Notes: generated from the letters alone by a model not told the origin. Shown: positions 8,783 to 17,726, counted from the first letter of the stretch. The stretch: DNA of 64,000 nt from Rubrivirga litoralis (GCF_031846415.1 NZ_JAVRHT010000001.1:1-64000); one strand, 5' to 3'. A program made the numbers and translations.

Positions 8783-9595
8783 CTACCGTCCCTGCTCGAT
8801 GGCCCGCGCCGCGAGGCGGTCCACGAGCCCCGGCGCCACGAGCGAGAGCCACCGCCCCGCCCGGCCGCGCGCCGTCATCACGACCTGGCGCTTGCGGCCG
8901 TCGGCGGCCTCCAGGATGAGGCGCGCGCACGTCTCGGGGCTCATCACGCGGTCCTCCTGGACCGGGCTCTCGCCGAGCGGCTGCCCGTCCGGCCCGGTCG
9001 CGCGGCGGCGGACCCAGGTGTCGACGAAGCCGGGGTAGGCGACCGTCACGCTCACGCCCGTGCCCCGGAGCTCGATGCGGAGCGAGTCGAAAAAGCCCCG
9101 CATGGCGTGCTTCGACGCCGCGTAGGCCGTCCGCGTGGGGACGCCCGTGAGCCCGGTGAGGCTGGAGACGGCCACGAGCCGCCCGCGCGACGCTTCGAGG
9201 TGGCCGAGCGCGGCGTGCGTGCACCACACGCTCCCGAGGTAGTTCACGCGCATGAGCCGCTCGAACAGGCCCAGGTCCTCGATCTCGTCGAACCGCGCCC
9301 ACATCGACACGCCCGCGTTGTTGACGAGCGCGTCGACGCGGCCCCAGCGCTCGACGGCGGCGTCGACGAACGCCCGGCACTCGACCTCGACACCCACGTC
9401 GGTCGGCACCGCGACCGCTTCGCCGCCCCGCCCGCGGCACGCCTCGGCCACGCGCTCCAGGTCGTCCGCCCCGCGCGCGGCGAGGGCCAGCCGGGCGCCG
9501 CGCGAGGCCAGCTGGAGCGCCAGCTGCTCACCGATCCCCGACGAGGCGCCGGTGATGAGGACGACGGAGCCGGTGCCGAGCGGGGCGGTGGACAT
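8783..9595 (-). CDS. Short-chain dehydrogenase/reductase
   Basis: This 270-residue Rossmann-fold NAD(P)-dependent oxidoreductase has the nucleotide-binding motif TGASSGIG (residues 15-22), NNAG (92-95), the active-site Asn118, Ser144/Ser145, Tyr158 and Lys162 (YAASK). The C-terminal section with a hydrophobic segment resembles the DHRS7-like classical SDRs that act on lipids or steroids. The substrate is unknown. It is a single gene, convergent with the secreted HEAIH protein and 21 bases from it. Confidence 0.9.
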   Translation of the reverse strand: MSTAPLGTGSVVLITGASSGIGEQLALQLASRGARLALAARGADDLERVAEACRGRGGEAVAVPTDVGVEVECRAFVDAAVERWGRVDALVNNAGVSMWARFDEIEDLGLFERLMRVNYLGSVWCTHAALGHLEASRGRLVAVSSLTGLTGVPTRTAYAASKHAMRGFFDSLRIELRGTGVSVTVAYPGFVDTWVRRRATGPDGQPLGESPVQEDRVMSPETCARLILEAADGRKRQVVMTARGRAGRWLSLVAPGLVDRLAARAIEQGR

Positions 9596-9756
9596 GGGCG
9601 GGCGGGGCGGACTCGGAGGGCGGGGCGGCTAGGATAGGCCACCCCGCCCCCGAGGCGCAGGCGACGCCCGGAGGGCTGACCGGCGCTCGCGCTCACGGCG
9701 GCGCGGGCGGCACCCCGCCCCAGAGCGCGGGCGGGGCGGGTGGGCTCGTCGCCCCC

Positions 9757-10293
9757 CTACCCCAGCGCCTTGCGCACGCCGCGGCGGGCGAGCTCGACCG
9801 CGAGGCCGTAGACCAGGTGCGAGCCGCCCTCCCAGACCCACCACGCCGCCGGCATCTTCGCCGGGCTCGCCTGGAGGCCGAAGGCCGGCAGCGACGAACC
9901 GTGCGTGGCTGCGAAGAGCGCGAGCGAGGCCGGGACGCCGTAGCCGGCCTCGGCGCCGGTGACCTCGGCGAGCACGCCGTAGGCCACGCCCGCCGACGTC
10001 CCGAACGTCCAGTGGATGCCCTCGTTGGCCGTCAGCTTCTGGTCTCGGTCCAGCGTCACGCCGGCCACGTCGGTTACGGCCTGGGCCAGCTTCGCCGGCG
10101 GCATCCGCTCCGGGTGCCCTTTGACGTCGGCCCCGGGCAGCTCCTCCTGGCTCGGGGACGGCGGGAACCAGCGCTCGCCGAGGTCCTGCAGGGGCGGCTC
10201 GACCTGGCTCTTGACGAACGTGCCGACGAGGCCGCCGGCGAGGCCGGCGACGGCGCCTTTCCACAGCGAACGGCGGGGGGAGAAAATGGACAT
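9757..10293 (-). CDS. DUF1440 (YagU-like) membrane protein
   Basis: The 178-residue product begins with a hydrophobic segment (WKGAVAGLAGGLVGTFVKS) followed by a polar stretch, then TANEGIHWTFGTSAGVAYG and a C-terminal GGSHLVYGLAVELARRG. Order and motifs match DUF1440/YagU inner-membrane proteins; E. coli YagU is linked to acid resistance, but the biochemical role is unknown. It probably has three to four membrane segments. It stands alone. Confidence 0.7.
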   Translation of the reverse strand: MSIFSPRRSLWKGAVAGLAGGLVGTFVKSQVEPPLQDLGERWFPPSPSQEELPGADVKGHPERMPPAKLAQAVTDVAGVTLDRDQKLTANEGIHWTFGTSAGVAYGVLAEVTGAEAGYGVPASLALFAATHGSSLPAFGLQASPAKMPAAWWVWEGGSHLVYGLAVELARRGVRKALG

Positions 10294-10567
10294 GGCGGGG
10301 TGGGAGAAGGGAGCCCGTGAGACGAGGGCGGGGCGGGGCGGGTCCGGCTCGACGGCCGCCCCGCCCCGACATCGGGCGCCCCCTCAGGGGCGCGCCCCAC
10401 CTGCCCTTTCCGGCGTCCACCCCGCCCGCCGCCCACGCGGGCGCACCGGGCGGGGCGGTGGGCGCCCAGACGGAGGGGGTCTGCGGGTCGAGTCGGGACC
10501 CGTCCGCAGCACGTGCTTGCCCCGCGGCCGCGGCCGTGCGCGGGGCGGGGTGGCGTACACTCCTCCC

Positions 10568-10870
10568 ATGCCCGCCCCGCCCACCACCGACGCCGTCCGC
10601 GCCCGGCTCGCCGCGCTCCTCCCCGAGCTCCGCGAGCGCTACGGCGTCCGCGCGCTCGCCATCTTCGGGTCGTACGCCCGCGGCGAGCAGACGGCCGAGA
10701 GCGACCTCGACGTGCTCGTCGAGTTCGACCGGACGCCGAGCCTCTACGCGTTCGTCGGCCTCGGGCTGGACATGGAGGAGGCGATGGGCCTGAAGGTCGA
10801 CCTCGCGACGCGACCCGTCCGCGACGTCCGCTTCGAGTCGGCGGTCGAGCGGGACCTCGTGCGTGTATGA
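10568..10870 (+). CDS. MntA-type minimal nucleotidyltransferase (antitoxin)
   Basis: The 100-residue protein is a minimal nucleotidyltransferase: the signature GS-x10-DxD is exact (GSYARG at 34-39, D46 and D48 in SDLDVLVEF) and a third acidic residue sits at D79. In the characterised MntA-HepT modules this antitoxin adenylylates the HEPN ribonuclease toxin. The start ATG 10568 fits the family length. The next gene starts inside its stop codon (ATGA overlap at 10867-10870), the usual arrangement of the pair. The toxin gene is frameshifted (see next entry). Confidence 0.88.
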   Translation: MPAPPTTDAVRARLAALLPELRERYGVRALAIFGSYARGEQTAESDLDVLVEFDRTPSLYAFVGLGLDMEEAMGLKVDLATRPVRDVRFESAVERDLVRV

Positions 10871-11235
10871 CGCGGAGCACGAGGACCTACGTCGAGGACA
10901 TCCTCGCTGAGATGGACCGGATCGAGCGGTTCGTCGGAGAGATGAGTCCCAGCGACCTCCAGGCCAGTGACCTCGTGTCCTACGCCGTCATCAGAGCGTT
11001 CGAGGTCATCGGCGAGGCGGCCAAACACCTCCCCGACGACGTCCGCGCCCGCTGCCCGGAGGTGATGTGGCGGGAGGCGGGGATGCGTGACCGGCTCGCG
11101 CACGCCTTGGGGGACCGAGATGAGCTTTGCCTGGGTCGCCATCTACGAGCGGTTCCCCATCGAGCGCGCCGCCCTCCGCCGTCTCCTCGACGACCTCTCC
11201 CGAGATCGCCCCGCTGGGTAAGCCCCGCTGGATAA
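10867..11235 (+). pseudogene. HepT-like HEPN (DUF86) toxin, frameshifted at the RX4HXY motif
   Basis: The reading frame from ATG 10867 encodes a typical HEPN/DUF86 protein up to residue 80 (MRDRLAHA; R74 and H79 form the RX4H ribonuclease motif). The codon for the expected Tyr81 is missing: at 11107 a single T remains between GCC and TGG. In the shifted frame the family continues (WGTEMSFAWVAIYERF ... DDLSRDRPAG) and ends at TAA 11219-11221, whereas the unshifted frame runs on as Arg/Pro-rich nonsense to 11235. A two-base deletion, or a one-base insertion, explains this. As written the toxin lacks its C-terminal helix. A sequencing error cannot be excluded. Confidence 0.8.
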
Positions 11236-11365
11236 GTCGGGCGGGGCGGTCGCCGCCCCGCCCCACCTGGGCGCGAGGCGCGGCAGAATTCCCGCGCGCG
11301 CCGGATCTCCCACCCCGCCCGCCGAGTCCGATCTTGCAGCGACTCCAGCATTCCCCCGACCCGCC

Positions 11366-12922
11366 ATGGCTACCGAGCCCACCAAAAAGCAAGGCCCCCT
11401 CCTCACGACCGCGGACGGCGCCCCCATCGCCGACCAGGAAAACGCGCTGACGGCCGGCCCGCGCGGGCCGGTCCTCATGCAGGACGTGGCCCTCCAGGAG
11501 CAGATCCAGCGCTTCAACCGCGAGCGCGTGCCCGAGCGCGCCGTCCACGCCAAGGGCTCCGGCGCCTTCGGCACGTTCACCGTCACCGGCGACATCACCG
11601 AGTACACGCGGGCCTCGATGTTCTCGGAAGTCGGCAAGCAGACCGAGATGGCGGCCCGGTTCTCGACCGTCGCCGGCGAACGCGGCGCGGCCGACGCCGA
11701 GCGCGACCCGCGCGGGTTCTCGCTCAAGTTCTACACCGACGAGGGCAACTGGGATTTGGTGGGCAACAACACGCCCATCTTCTTTGTGCGCGACCCGTAC
11801 AAATTCCAGATGTTCATCCACTCGCAAAAGCGGCACCCGCACACGAACCTGCGCGACGCCGACATGCAGTGGGATTTTTGGAGCCTCTGCCCCGAGTCGC
11901 TCCACCAGGTCACGTGGCTCTTCGGCGACCGCGGCATCCCCAAGACGTACCGCAACATGAACGGGTACGGGAGCCACACCTACTCGCTCGTCAACAAGGA
12001 CGGCGTCCGCACCTGGGTCAAGTTCCACTTTAAGACGGACCAGGGCATCGAGAACCTCACCAACGAGGAGGCGACGGAGCTGATCGGCCAGGACCGCGAG
12101 AGCCACCAGCGCGACCTGTGGGAGGCCATCGACCAGGGCGACTTCCCGACGTGGACCTGCTACGTCCAGCTGATGACGCAGGAGCAGGCCGAGGAGGTCG
12201 ACTACAACCCGTTCGACCTCACCAAGGTGTGGCCGCACGCCGACTTCCCGCTCATCGAGGTCGGGAAGATGGAGCTCAACCGGAACCCGCAGAACTACTT
12301 CCACGAGGTCGAGCAGGCGGCGTACAACCCGTCGTCGCTCGTGCCCGGGATCGGGCCGAGCCCGGACAAGATGCTCCAGGGCCGGCTGATGAGCTACCAG
12401 GACGCCCACCTCTACCGGATCGGCGTCAACTACCGCGCCCTCAAGGTGAACCGGCCGAAGACGCCCGTCCGCAACTACATGCGCGACGGCCAGTTCGGCG
12501 GGATGCTCGACGAGGGGACCGGCCACCCGAACTACTACCCGAACTCGGTCGAGGGCGCGCCCCGGCCGGACCCGTCCTACGCTGAGCCGGCGTGGCACCT
12601 GGGCGACGTGACCGTCGAGCGGTACAACAGCCGCGAGGACCACGACGACTTTAGCCAGGCCGCCGACCTCTACAACCTGATGTCGGAGGACGAGAAGGAG
12701 CGGCTGGTGACGAACCTGGCCGGCGCCCTCGGCGGCGTCGACCGCCAGGAGATCGTCGACCGCCAGCTCGCCCACTTCGACCAGGTCGACGAGGACTACG
12801 GCCGGCGCGTCCGCGAGGCCGTCTCCAAGGTTCGCCAGTCGAGCGGCGACGGGCAGGCCGGCGTCGAGGCCGCGATGTCTGTCAAGGACATGGTGCCCGA
12901 GGGCAAGGCCAAGCGCGGCTAA
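11366..12922 (+). CDS. katA: Monofunctional haem catalase
   Basis: The 518-residue cytoplasmic enzyme dismutates hydrogen peroxide. The catalytic His is in ERVPERAVHAKGSGAFG (about residue 60), Asn in the VGNNTPIFF region (near residue 133) and the proximal haem Tyr in the RLMSYQDAHLYRIG motif (near residue 343). Length corresponds to small-subunit clade 3 catalases. Start ATG 11366 has no Shine-Dalgarno sequence. It is followed by a strong intrinsic terminator at 12973-13006 and then an ankyrin-repeat gene, a pairing seen with catalases elsewhere. Confidence 0.96.
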   Translation: MATEPTKKQGPLLTTADGAPIADQENALTAGPRGPVLMQDVALQEQIQRFNRERVPERAVHAKGSGAFGTFTVTGDITEYTRASMFSEVGKQTEMAARFSTVAGERGAADAERDPRGFSLKFYTDEGNWDLVGNNTPIFFVRDPYKFQMFIHSQKRHPHTNLRDADMQWDFWSLCPESLHQVTWLFGDRGIPKTYRNMNGYGSHTYSLVNKDGVRTWVKFHFKTDQGIENLTNEEATELIGQDRESHQRDLWEAIDQGDFPTWTCYVQLMTQEQAEEVDYNPFDLTKVWPHADFPLIEVGKMELNRNPQNYFHEVEQAAYNPSSLVPGIGPSPDKMLQGRLMSYQDAHLYRIGVNYRALKVNRPKTPVRNYMRDGQFGGMLDEGTGHPNYYPNSVEGAPRPDPSYAEPAWHLGDVTVERYNSREDHDDFSQAADLYNLMSEDEKERLVTNLAGALGGVDRQEIVDRQLAHFDQVDEDYGRRVREAVSKVRQSSGDGQAGVEAAMSVKDMVPEGKAKRG

Positions 12923-12972
12923 CCCGCCCCGCCCCGCCCGCCCTCGCGGGCGGGGTGGTCGCCTGATCTGCG

Positions 12973-13006
12973 CGCCCCGGTGGCTTCGGCCGCCGGGGCG
13001 TTTTTG
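12973..13006 (+). terminator. Intrinsic terminator after catalase
   Basis: A 12-base GC-rich stem (one G-T pair) closes a TTCG tetraloop (12985-12988) and is followed by a run of T at 13001-13005. This is the clearest rho-independent terminator in the window and lies 51 bases past the catalase stop codon. Confidence 0.85.
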
Positions 13007-13051
13007 TGGTCGGGCGGGGCGGTCGGGCCGCCCCGCCTAACCGCCCCGCCC

Positions 13052-13079
13052 GTAGGGACACCACGCATGGTGTCCCTAC
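13052..13079. repeat. Dispersed palindrome, GTAGGGACACCA arms
   Basis: Arms GTAGGGACACCA and TGGTGTCCCTAC (12 bases, perfect) enclose CGCA. This is the best copy of a short inverted-repeat family also present near 16955, 41071, 43658 and 59453, always between genes. Confidence 0.8.
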
Positions 13080-13177
13080 CGACCGCCGACGTGCCGAGAC
13101 GACACCGAAACCACCCCACCCGCGCGGGAGCGGGGCGGGGCGGTCCCGCGTACGACGCGCCTCACCCCCACACGCCG

Positions 13178-13720
13178 ATGCCCGACGACCCGACCCCACC
13201 CCGCCCCGACGCCGAGGGCGGGGCGGCGCCCGTCGACCTCCAGAACGTCGACTTCCACGAGATCGCCCGGCGCGGCGATGCCGAAGTGCTCTCTGTTTTC
13301 CTCGACGCGGGTCTCGACCCGGACCTGACGAATGAGCGCGGCCACACGCTCCTCATGGTCGCCGCCTACAACGACCAGCGCGAGGCCGTCGACCTCCTCC
13401 TCGACCGCGGCGCCGACGTCGACGCGCCCGACCCGGCCGGCAACACGCCGCTCGCCGGCCTGTGCTTCAAGGGCTACACGTCGCTCGCGGAGCGGCTGAT
13501 CGCGGGCGGGGCGGACGTCGAGGCGCGCAACGGCTCCGGCGCGACGCCGCTCCAGATGGCCGTCACGTTCGGGCCGCCCGACATGGTGGCGCTCCTCCTG
13601 GCGCACGGCGCCGACCCGGCCGCGACTGACGGGGCGGGGCGGTCGGCGCTCGACCTCGCGCGCGCCCACGGCCGCGCGGACGTGGTGGCGATGCTGGAGG
13701 CGGCGGGCGGGGCGGCATAG
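13178..13720 (+). CDS. Ankyrin-repeat protein next to catalase
   Basis: The 180-residue protein consists of an acidic N-terminal stretch and about five ankyrin repeats (for example NERGHTLLMVAAYNDQREAV, AGNTPLAGLCFKGYTSLAER, SGATPLQMAVTFGPPDMVAL, AGRSALDLARAHGRADVVAM). It is likely cytoplasmic since no signal peptide is seen. In Pseudomonas and others a small ankyrin protein (AnkB) encoded beside a catalase is needed for full catalase activity; by analogy this may assist KatA. The spacer holds a strong terminator and a palindrome, so it is probably transcribed separately. Start ATG 13178 is chosen because the upstream frame is repeat-derived. Confidence 0.85.
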   Translation: MPDDPTPPRPDAEGGAAPVDLQNVDFHEIARRGDAEVLSVFLDAGLDPDLTNERGHTLLMVAAYNDQREAVDLLLDRGADVDAPDPAGNTPLAGLCFKGYTSLAERLIAGGADVEARNGSGATPLQMAVTFGPPDMVALLLAHGADPAATDGAGRSALDLARAHGRADVVAMLEAAGGAA

Positions 13721-13815
13721 CTCGGCCCGCCCCGCCCGCGGGCAGATGTGGCAGCGGGCGGGGAGCCGCCCCGCCCCACGGGCCAGGCAGAGGCGGCACT
13801 GATCTTTGCAGAGCC

Positions 13816-13844
13816 TTGACAAGCCCTTCGACAATCCCTATTCT
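13816..13844 (+). promoter_or_regulatory. Sigma-70-like promoter of the GbsR-type regulator
   Basis: TTGACA (13816-13821), a 17-base spacer and TATTCT (13839-13844) form a near-consensus promoter in a stretch much poorer in GC than its surroundings. The transcript would start near 13851, about 50 bases before the ATG at 13901. Confidence 0.65.
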
Positions 13845-13849
13845 CGTCT

Positions 13850-13873
13850 CGAACGTTCGCAACGTTTCAAACG
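13850..13873. promoter_or_regulatory. Candidate operator, two palindromes
   Basis: The palindrome CGAACGTTCG (13850-13859) is followed by CGTTTCAAACG (13863-13873), which share direct AACGTT copies. They sit immediately after the -10 element of the promoter, where a repressor would block transcription. Autoregulation by the adjacent GbsR/MarR-type protein is an inference from position. Confidence 0.5.
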
Positions 13874-13900
13874 CGAAGCAGACGTTCTCCCGTTCCTTCC

Positions 13901-14389
13901 ATGCCCTCCCCCCTCACCCCCTCCCAGCGCGACCTCGTCCACGAGTTCGGGTCGATCTACGAGCAGTACGGGTCTCAGCGGCTGAAGGGCCTCCTCGTGG
14001 GGCTCCTCCTGGTCCAGCCGGACCCGCTCTCGCTCGACGACATGGCCGAGCTCCTCGGCCGGAGCAAGGGGCCGATCTCGACGGCCGTCCGCGACCTCTC
14101 GGCGACCGGCCTCGTCCGCAAGGTCGACGGCGCGAACGCCCGGCGCGACTACTACGCGGCCCACCCCGACCTCTTCCTGAACAACTTCAAGCACAACATG
14201 GCCATCGTCCGGAAAAACCGGCGGACGGCCGAGCAGTTCTTGAACGAGATGGACGGGGACGACGCGCACGCCGAGGCGCTCCGCAACCTGGACCAGATGC
14301 GGGCCTTCTACACGCTCATGGAGTCCTTCTACGAGGACTTCGCCGAGCGGTGGGAGGCCGAGTCCGCCCGGCTGAACGGGCGCGGCTAG
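13901..14389 (+). CDS. GbsR/MarR-type winged-helix transcriptional regulator
   Basis: The 162-residue protein has a winged helix at about residues 35-85 (LSLDDMAELLGRSKGPISTAVRDLSATGLVRKVDG) followed by a helical dimerisation region, which fits the GbsR branch of MarR-like regulators found beside membrane transport genes in Bacteroidota. It is preceded by a strong promoter and two palindromes and followed 52 bases later by a TonB-dependent receptor, which is a likely target. The ligand is unknown. Confidence 0.85.
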   Translation: MPSPLTPSQRDLVHEFGSIYEQYGSQRLKGLLVGLLLVQPDPLSLDDMAELLGRSKGPISTAVRDLSATGLVRKVDGANARRDYYAAHPDLFLNNFKHNMAIVRKNRRTAEQFLNEMDGDDAHAEALRNLDQMRAFYTLMESFYEDFAERWEAESARLNGRG

Positions 14390-14441
14390 CGTCTGCACCT
14401 GGAAGCGCTTCGAGGGCGGGGCGGGCCACACCCCCACCCCC

Positions 14442-16886
14442 ATGCCCCGTTTGCTCGCGAGCCTCCTCCTCGGCGCCCTCCTCACGGGCGCCGCCGCCGC
14501 CCAAGACGCCCGCTTCGAGGGCCGCGTGACGCAGGCCGGGAGCGGCGAGCCGCTCATCGGCGCGACGGTCGTCCTCGAAGGGACCGTCTACGGCGTGGCC
14601 ACCGACACCGACGGCCGCTACGGGTTTTCCGCCCCGCCCGGCGCCTACGTGCTCACGGCGTCCTACGTGGGCTACGAGGGCGTGCGCCGCGAGGTCCGCC
14701 CCGCCCCCGGCGAGGTCGTGGCCGCGGACTTCGTGCTGGAGGAGGCGGCCTCGGCCGTGAGCGAGGTGGTCGTGACGGGCGCCAGCCGGCGGGCCGAGAA
14801 GCTGACCGACTCGCCAGCGACGGTCCAGGTGATCTCGGCGGCCGAGCTCGAGGCGTTCCCCGGGTTCTCGTACGAGCAGGCTCTGGCCCGGCTCAAGGGC
14901 GTCGACTTCGTGCGGACCGGGATCAGCGGCGTCGGCATCAATGCGCGCGGGTTCAACAGCGCGTTCAACTCGAAGATGCTCCTGCTCACCGACGGCCGGC
15001 GCTCGATCATCCCGGGCAACGGGCTCCCGCTCGGGAACATGAACACGGTGACGAAGGAGGACGTCGACCGCGTCGAGGTCATCCTCGGACCGTCGTCGGC
15101 GCTCTACGGGCCGAACGCGCACAACGGCATCATCAACGTGATCACGAAGGACCCGCGCAACACGCCCGGCCTCACGCTGACCGCCGAGGGCGGGGCGGGC
15201 GGGGCCGACGCCAGCGTCTACTCGGTCCGCGGCCGCTACGCGCAGGCGTTCGCCGACAAGCGGTTCGCGCTCAAGCTGACGGGCGAGTACACGGGCGGCA
15301 CCGACTTCGCCTTCGACGACTCGGTCTACGTCGCGACGCCGGCCGGGACCGTGGCCGTCAACGAGGACCCCAGCCTCGACGTGAGCCACGCGCGGGGCGG
15401 GGCGGACCTGTTCTACAGCCCGGTGCCCGACGCCGACGTCGTCCTCTCGTACTCGGCCAGCCGGAACGACTACCTCGGCGTCACGAACCTGGGCCGCAAC
15501 CAGATCGACGACTGGAGCGTCCAGGTCCTCCAGCTCCGGGCGACGACCCCGCGCTTTTTCGCGCAGGCGTACCAGACGTGGAGCAACTCGGGCCAGACGT
15601 TCGCGCTCCAGAACCGGGCGCCGCTCCTGCTCGCCGGCGTGGACGCGGACGAGGCCCGCGAGCGGGCCCGGTTCAAGGACCAGTCCTCGCGGTTCAACGC
15701 CGAGGCCCAGTTCAACGACACGCTCTACGGGTTCGGCATCGTCGCCGGGGCGGACTACGAGCGCGAGGAGGCCGTGAGCTCGGGGACCTACCTCAGCGAC
15801 ACGACGGGCACGGGCCTGGTCTTTAGCCGCTACGGCGTCGCGCTCCAGCTCGAGCGCCAGCTTGTCGGGACGCTCCGGGCGGTCGGGGCGGGGCGGTACG
15901 ACTACCAGGAAAACTACGGGAGCCAGTTCTCGCCCAAGCTCGGGCTGGTCTACGGGCTCGGCGGGCAGCTCGGGTCGCTCCGCGTGACCTACGGGCAGGC
16001 GTTCCTCGCGCCGAGCGTGCTCCAGCAGGAGCTGTACATCCCGCTCGGGGCGACGGCCACCGGCGTCCCCATCGTGGCGCGGGGGAACGCGCAGGGCTAC
16101 ACCGTGCTGAACGCGCAGGGGCAGGCGGAGACGGTGGACCCGCTCGTGCCCGAGGTCGTCCGCACGGTCGAGGTTGGGTACAAGGGGCTCCCCTCCGGCC
16201 GCCTGTTCGTGGACGTGAACGCCTACTATTCGACCGAGGACAACTTCGTCTCGCCGCTCTCGGGGATCGGGTTCGCCACGGCGACGGGCACGGGCGACGA
16301 CGCGTTCCAGCGGCAGGAGGTCGTGCTGACGTACCGCAACTTCGGCGAGGTCGCGTCCTACGGGGCGGACCTCGGGCTCACGTACTTCCTCAACGACCGG
16401 ATCACGATCGGGGGCACGTACTCGTTTTTCGACTCGGACATCGACGAGGAGTCGTTCGACCTCAACAACGACGGCGTGGTCTCGCCCAACGAGATCTCGC
16501 TGAACACACCGGGCCACAAGGGCTCGCTGTCCTTCACGGCCCGCGACGTCGGAATGGCTGGGCTCTCGGCCGCGCTCACCGTCCGCGGCGTCTCGCAGTA
16601 CTCGTTCGTCTCCGGCCGCCACTTCGCCTCGGACCAGCAGGAGGGCGAGCGCGTGGTCCTGACAACGCCGGGCGGGGCGGTCCCGTTCAACTACAACTAC
16701 GGCCCGCTCGGCGGCTTCGTGACGGCCGACGTGAGCGCGGGCTACCAGTTCACGCCGACGCTCCAGGTCGGGGCCGCGGTGACGAACCTGTTCGGGGTCG
16801 AGCAGCGCGAGTTCGTCGGCTCGCCGCCGACGCCCACGTTCGTAACCGCCTCGCTCAAGACGACGCTCCCGGCGTTCGGCCGGTAA
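14442..16886 (+). CDS. TonB-dependent receptor with carboxypeptidase-regulatory-like N-terminal domain
   Basis: The 814-residue outer-membrane protein has a signal peptide (residues 1-20), a carboxypeptidase-D regulatory-like beta-sandwich (about 24-105: GRVTQAGSGEPLIGATVVLE), a TonB-box-like segment (SEVVVTGASRR), a plug domain (about 120-235, with LLLTDGRRSI and VEVILGPSSALYGPNAHNG) and a beta-barrel to the C terminus. It probably imports a siderophore, vitamin or oligomer using TonB energy; the substrate is unknown. It ends LPAFGR rather than with the usual terminal aromatic residue. The upstream GbsR-type regulator suggests regulated expression. Confidence 0.92.
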   Translation: MPRLLASLLLGALLTGAAAAQDARFEGRVTQAGSGEPLIGATVVLEGTVYGVATDTDGRYGFSAPPGAYVLTASYVGYEGVRREVRPAPGEVVAADFVLEEAASAVSEVVVTGASRRAEKLTDSPATVQVISAAELEAFPGFSYEQALARLKGVDFVRTGISGVGINARGFNSAFNSKMLLLTDGRRSIIPGNGLPLGNMNTVTKEDVDRVEVILGPSSALYGPNAHNGIINVITKDPRNTPGLTLTAEGGAGGADASVYSVRGRYAQAFADKRFALKLTGEYTGGTDFAFDDSVYVATPAGTVAVNEDPSLDVSHARGGADLFYSPVPDADVVLSYSASRNDYLGVTNLGRNQIDDWSVQVLQLRATTPRFFAQAYQTWSNSGQTFALQNRAPLLLAGVDADEARERARFKDQSSRFNAEAQFNDTLYGFGIVAGADYEREEAVSSGTYLSDTTGTGLVFSRYGVALQLERQLVGTLRAVGAGRYDYQENYGSQFSPKLGLVYGLGGQLGSLRVTYGQAFLAPSVLQQELYIPLGATATGVPIVARGNAQGYTVLNAQGQAETVDPLVPEVVRTVEVGYKGLPSGRLFVDVNAYYSTEDNFVSPLSGIGFATATGTGDDAFQRQEVVLTYRNFGEVASYGADLGLTYFLNDRITIGGTYSFFDSDIDEESFDLNNDGVVSPNEISLNTPGHKGSLSFTARDVGMAGLSAALTVRGVSQYSFVSGRHFASDQQEGERVVLTTPGGAVPFNYNYGPLGGFVTADVSAGYQFTPTLQVGAAVTNLFGVEQREFVGSPPTPTFVTASLKTTLPAFGR

Positions 16887-16954
16887 GGAATCGGGCGGGG
16901 CGGCTGATCGCTTTCCCACCCCGCCCCCGGCGGCACCACCCCGCCGGCTCATCA

Positions 16955-16980
16955 CGGACACAGCAAGCCGTGTCCCTACT
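16955..16980. repeat. Dispersed palindrome, degenerate copy
   Basis: GGACACAGC and GCCGTGTCCCTAC form an imperfect hairpin around AA. It is a member of the same family as the 13052 palindrome and lies between the TonB receptor and fabG. Confidence 0.6.
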
Positions 16981-16992
16981 CCGCTCTCATCT

Positions 16993-17724
16993 ATGACACT
17001 CGAAGGAAAAGTCGCCGTCGTCACCGGCGGCGCGCAGGGCATCGGCCGCGCCACGTGCGAGCGGTTCGTCCGCGACGGCGCGCGCGTCGTGATCGCCGAT
17101 CTCGCCGAGGACGCGGGCCACGAGCTGGCCGACCGCCTGGGCGGGGCGGCCGTATTCGTCCGCACCGACGTCGCCGACGCGGAGAGCGCGGGCGGGGCGG
17201 TGCAGGCGGCCGTCGACGCGTTCGGCGGGCTCGACGTGCTCGTCAACAACGCCGGCATCACGCGCGACGCGACGCTGGGGAAGATGACGGGCGATCAGTT
17301 CGACGCCGTCGTGTCGGTGAACCTGAAGGGCGTCTACCTGTGCACGCAGGCGGCCCTCCCCCACCTCGACGCGCGCGGGGGCGGGGCGGTCCTCAACGCG
17401 GCGAGCGTCGTGGCCCACACCGGCAACTTCGGCCAGACCAACTACGTGGCGACGAAGGCCGGCGTGATCGGGATGACGAAGACGTGGGCGCGCGAACTGG
17501 GCCGTAAGGGGATCCGCGTGAACGCGGTCGCCCCAGGCTTCGTGGCGACGGAGATGGTCAAGACGGTGCCGGAGAAGGTGCTCGGGCCGCTCCGCGACAA
17601 GACTCCGCTCGGGCGGCTCGGCGAGCCCGAGGACGTCGCGGCGGCCTACGCCTTCCTCGCCTCCGACGACGCCCGCTTTATCACGGGCGCCGTGCTCAAC
17701 GTGGACGGTGGGCTGGTTTTGTAG
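16993..17724 (+). CDS. fabG: 3-oxoacyl-ACP reductase (SDR family)
   Basis: This 243-residue NADPH-dependent reductase has TGGAQGIG at residues 11-18, NNAG at 85-88 and the full tetrad Asn110, Ser138, Tyr151, Lys155 (YVATK). The end GAVLNVDGGLVL is typical of FabG. It would reduce 3-oxoacyl-ACP in fatty acid elongation; a PhaB or other specialised SDR role cannot be excluded. A divergent KAS III gene follows on the same strand after 239 bases, with a symporter and an acyl-CoA ligase beyond it, giving a loose lipid-metabolism neighbourhood. Confidence 0.9.
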   Translation: MTLEGKVAVVTGGAQGIGRATCERFVRDGARVVIADLAEDAGHELADRLGGAAVFVRTDVADAESAGGAVQAAVDAFGGLDVLVNNAGITRDATLGKMTGDQFDAVVSVNLKGVYLCTQAALPHLDARGGGAVLNAASVVAHTGNFGQTNYVATKAGVIGMTKTWARELGRKGIRVNAVAPGFVATEMVKTVPEKVLGPLRDKTPLGRLGEPEDVAAAYAFLASDDARFITGAVLNVDGGLVL

Positions 17725-17726
17725 GG

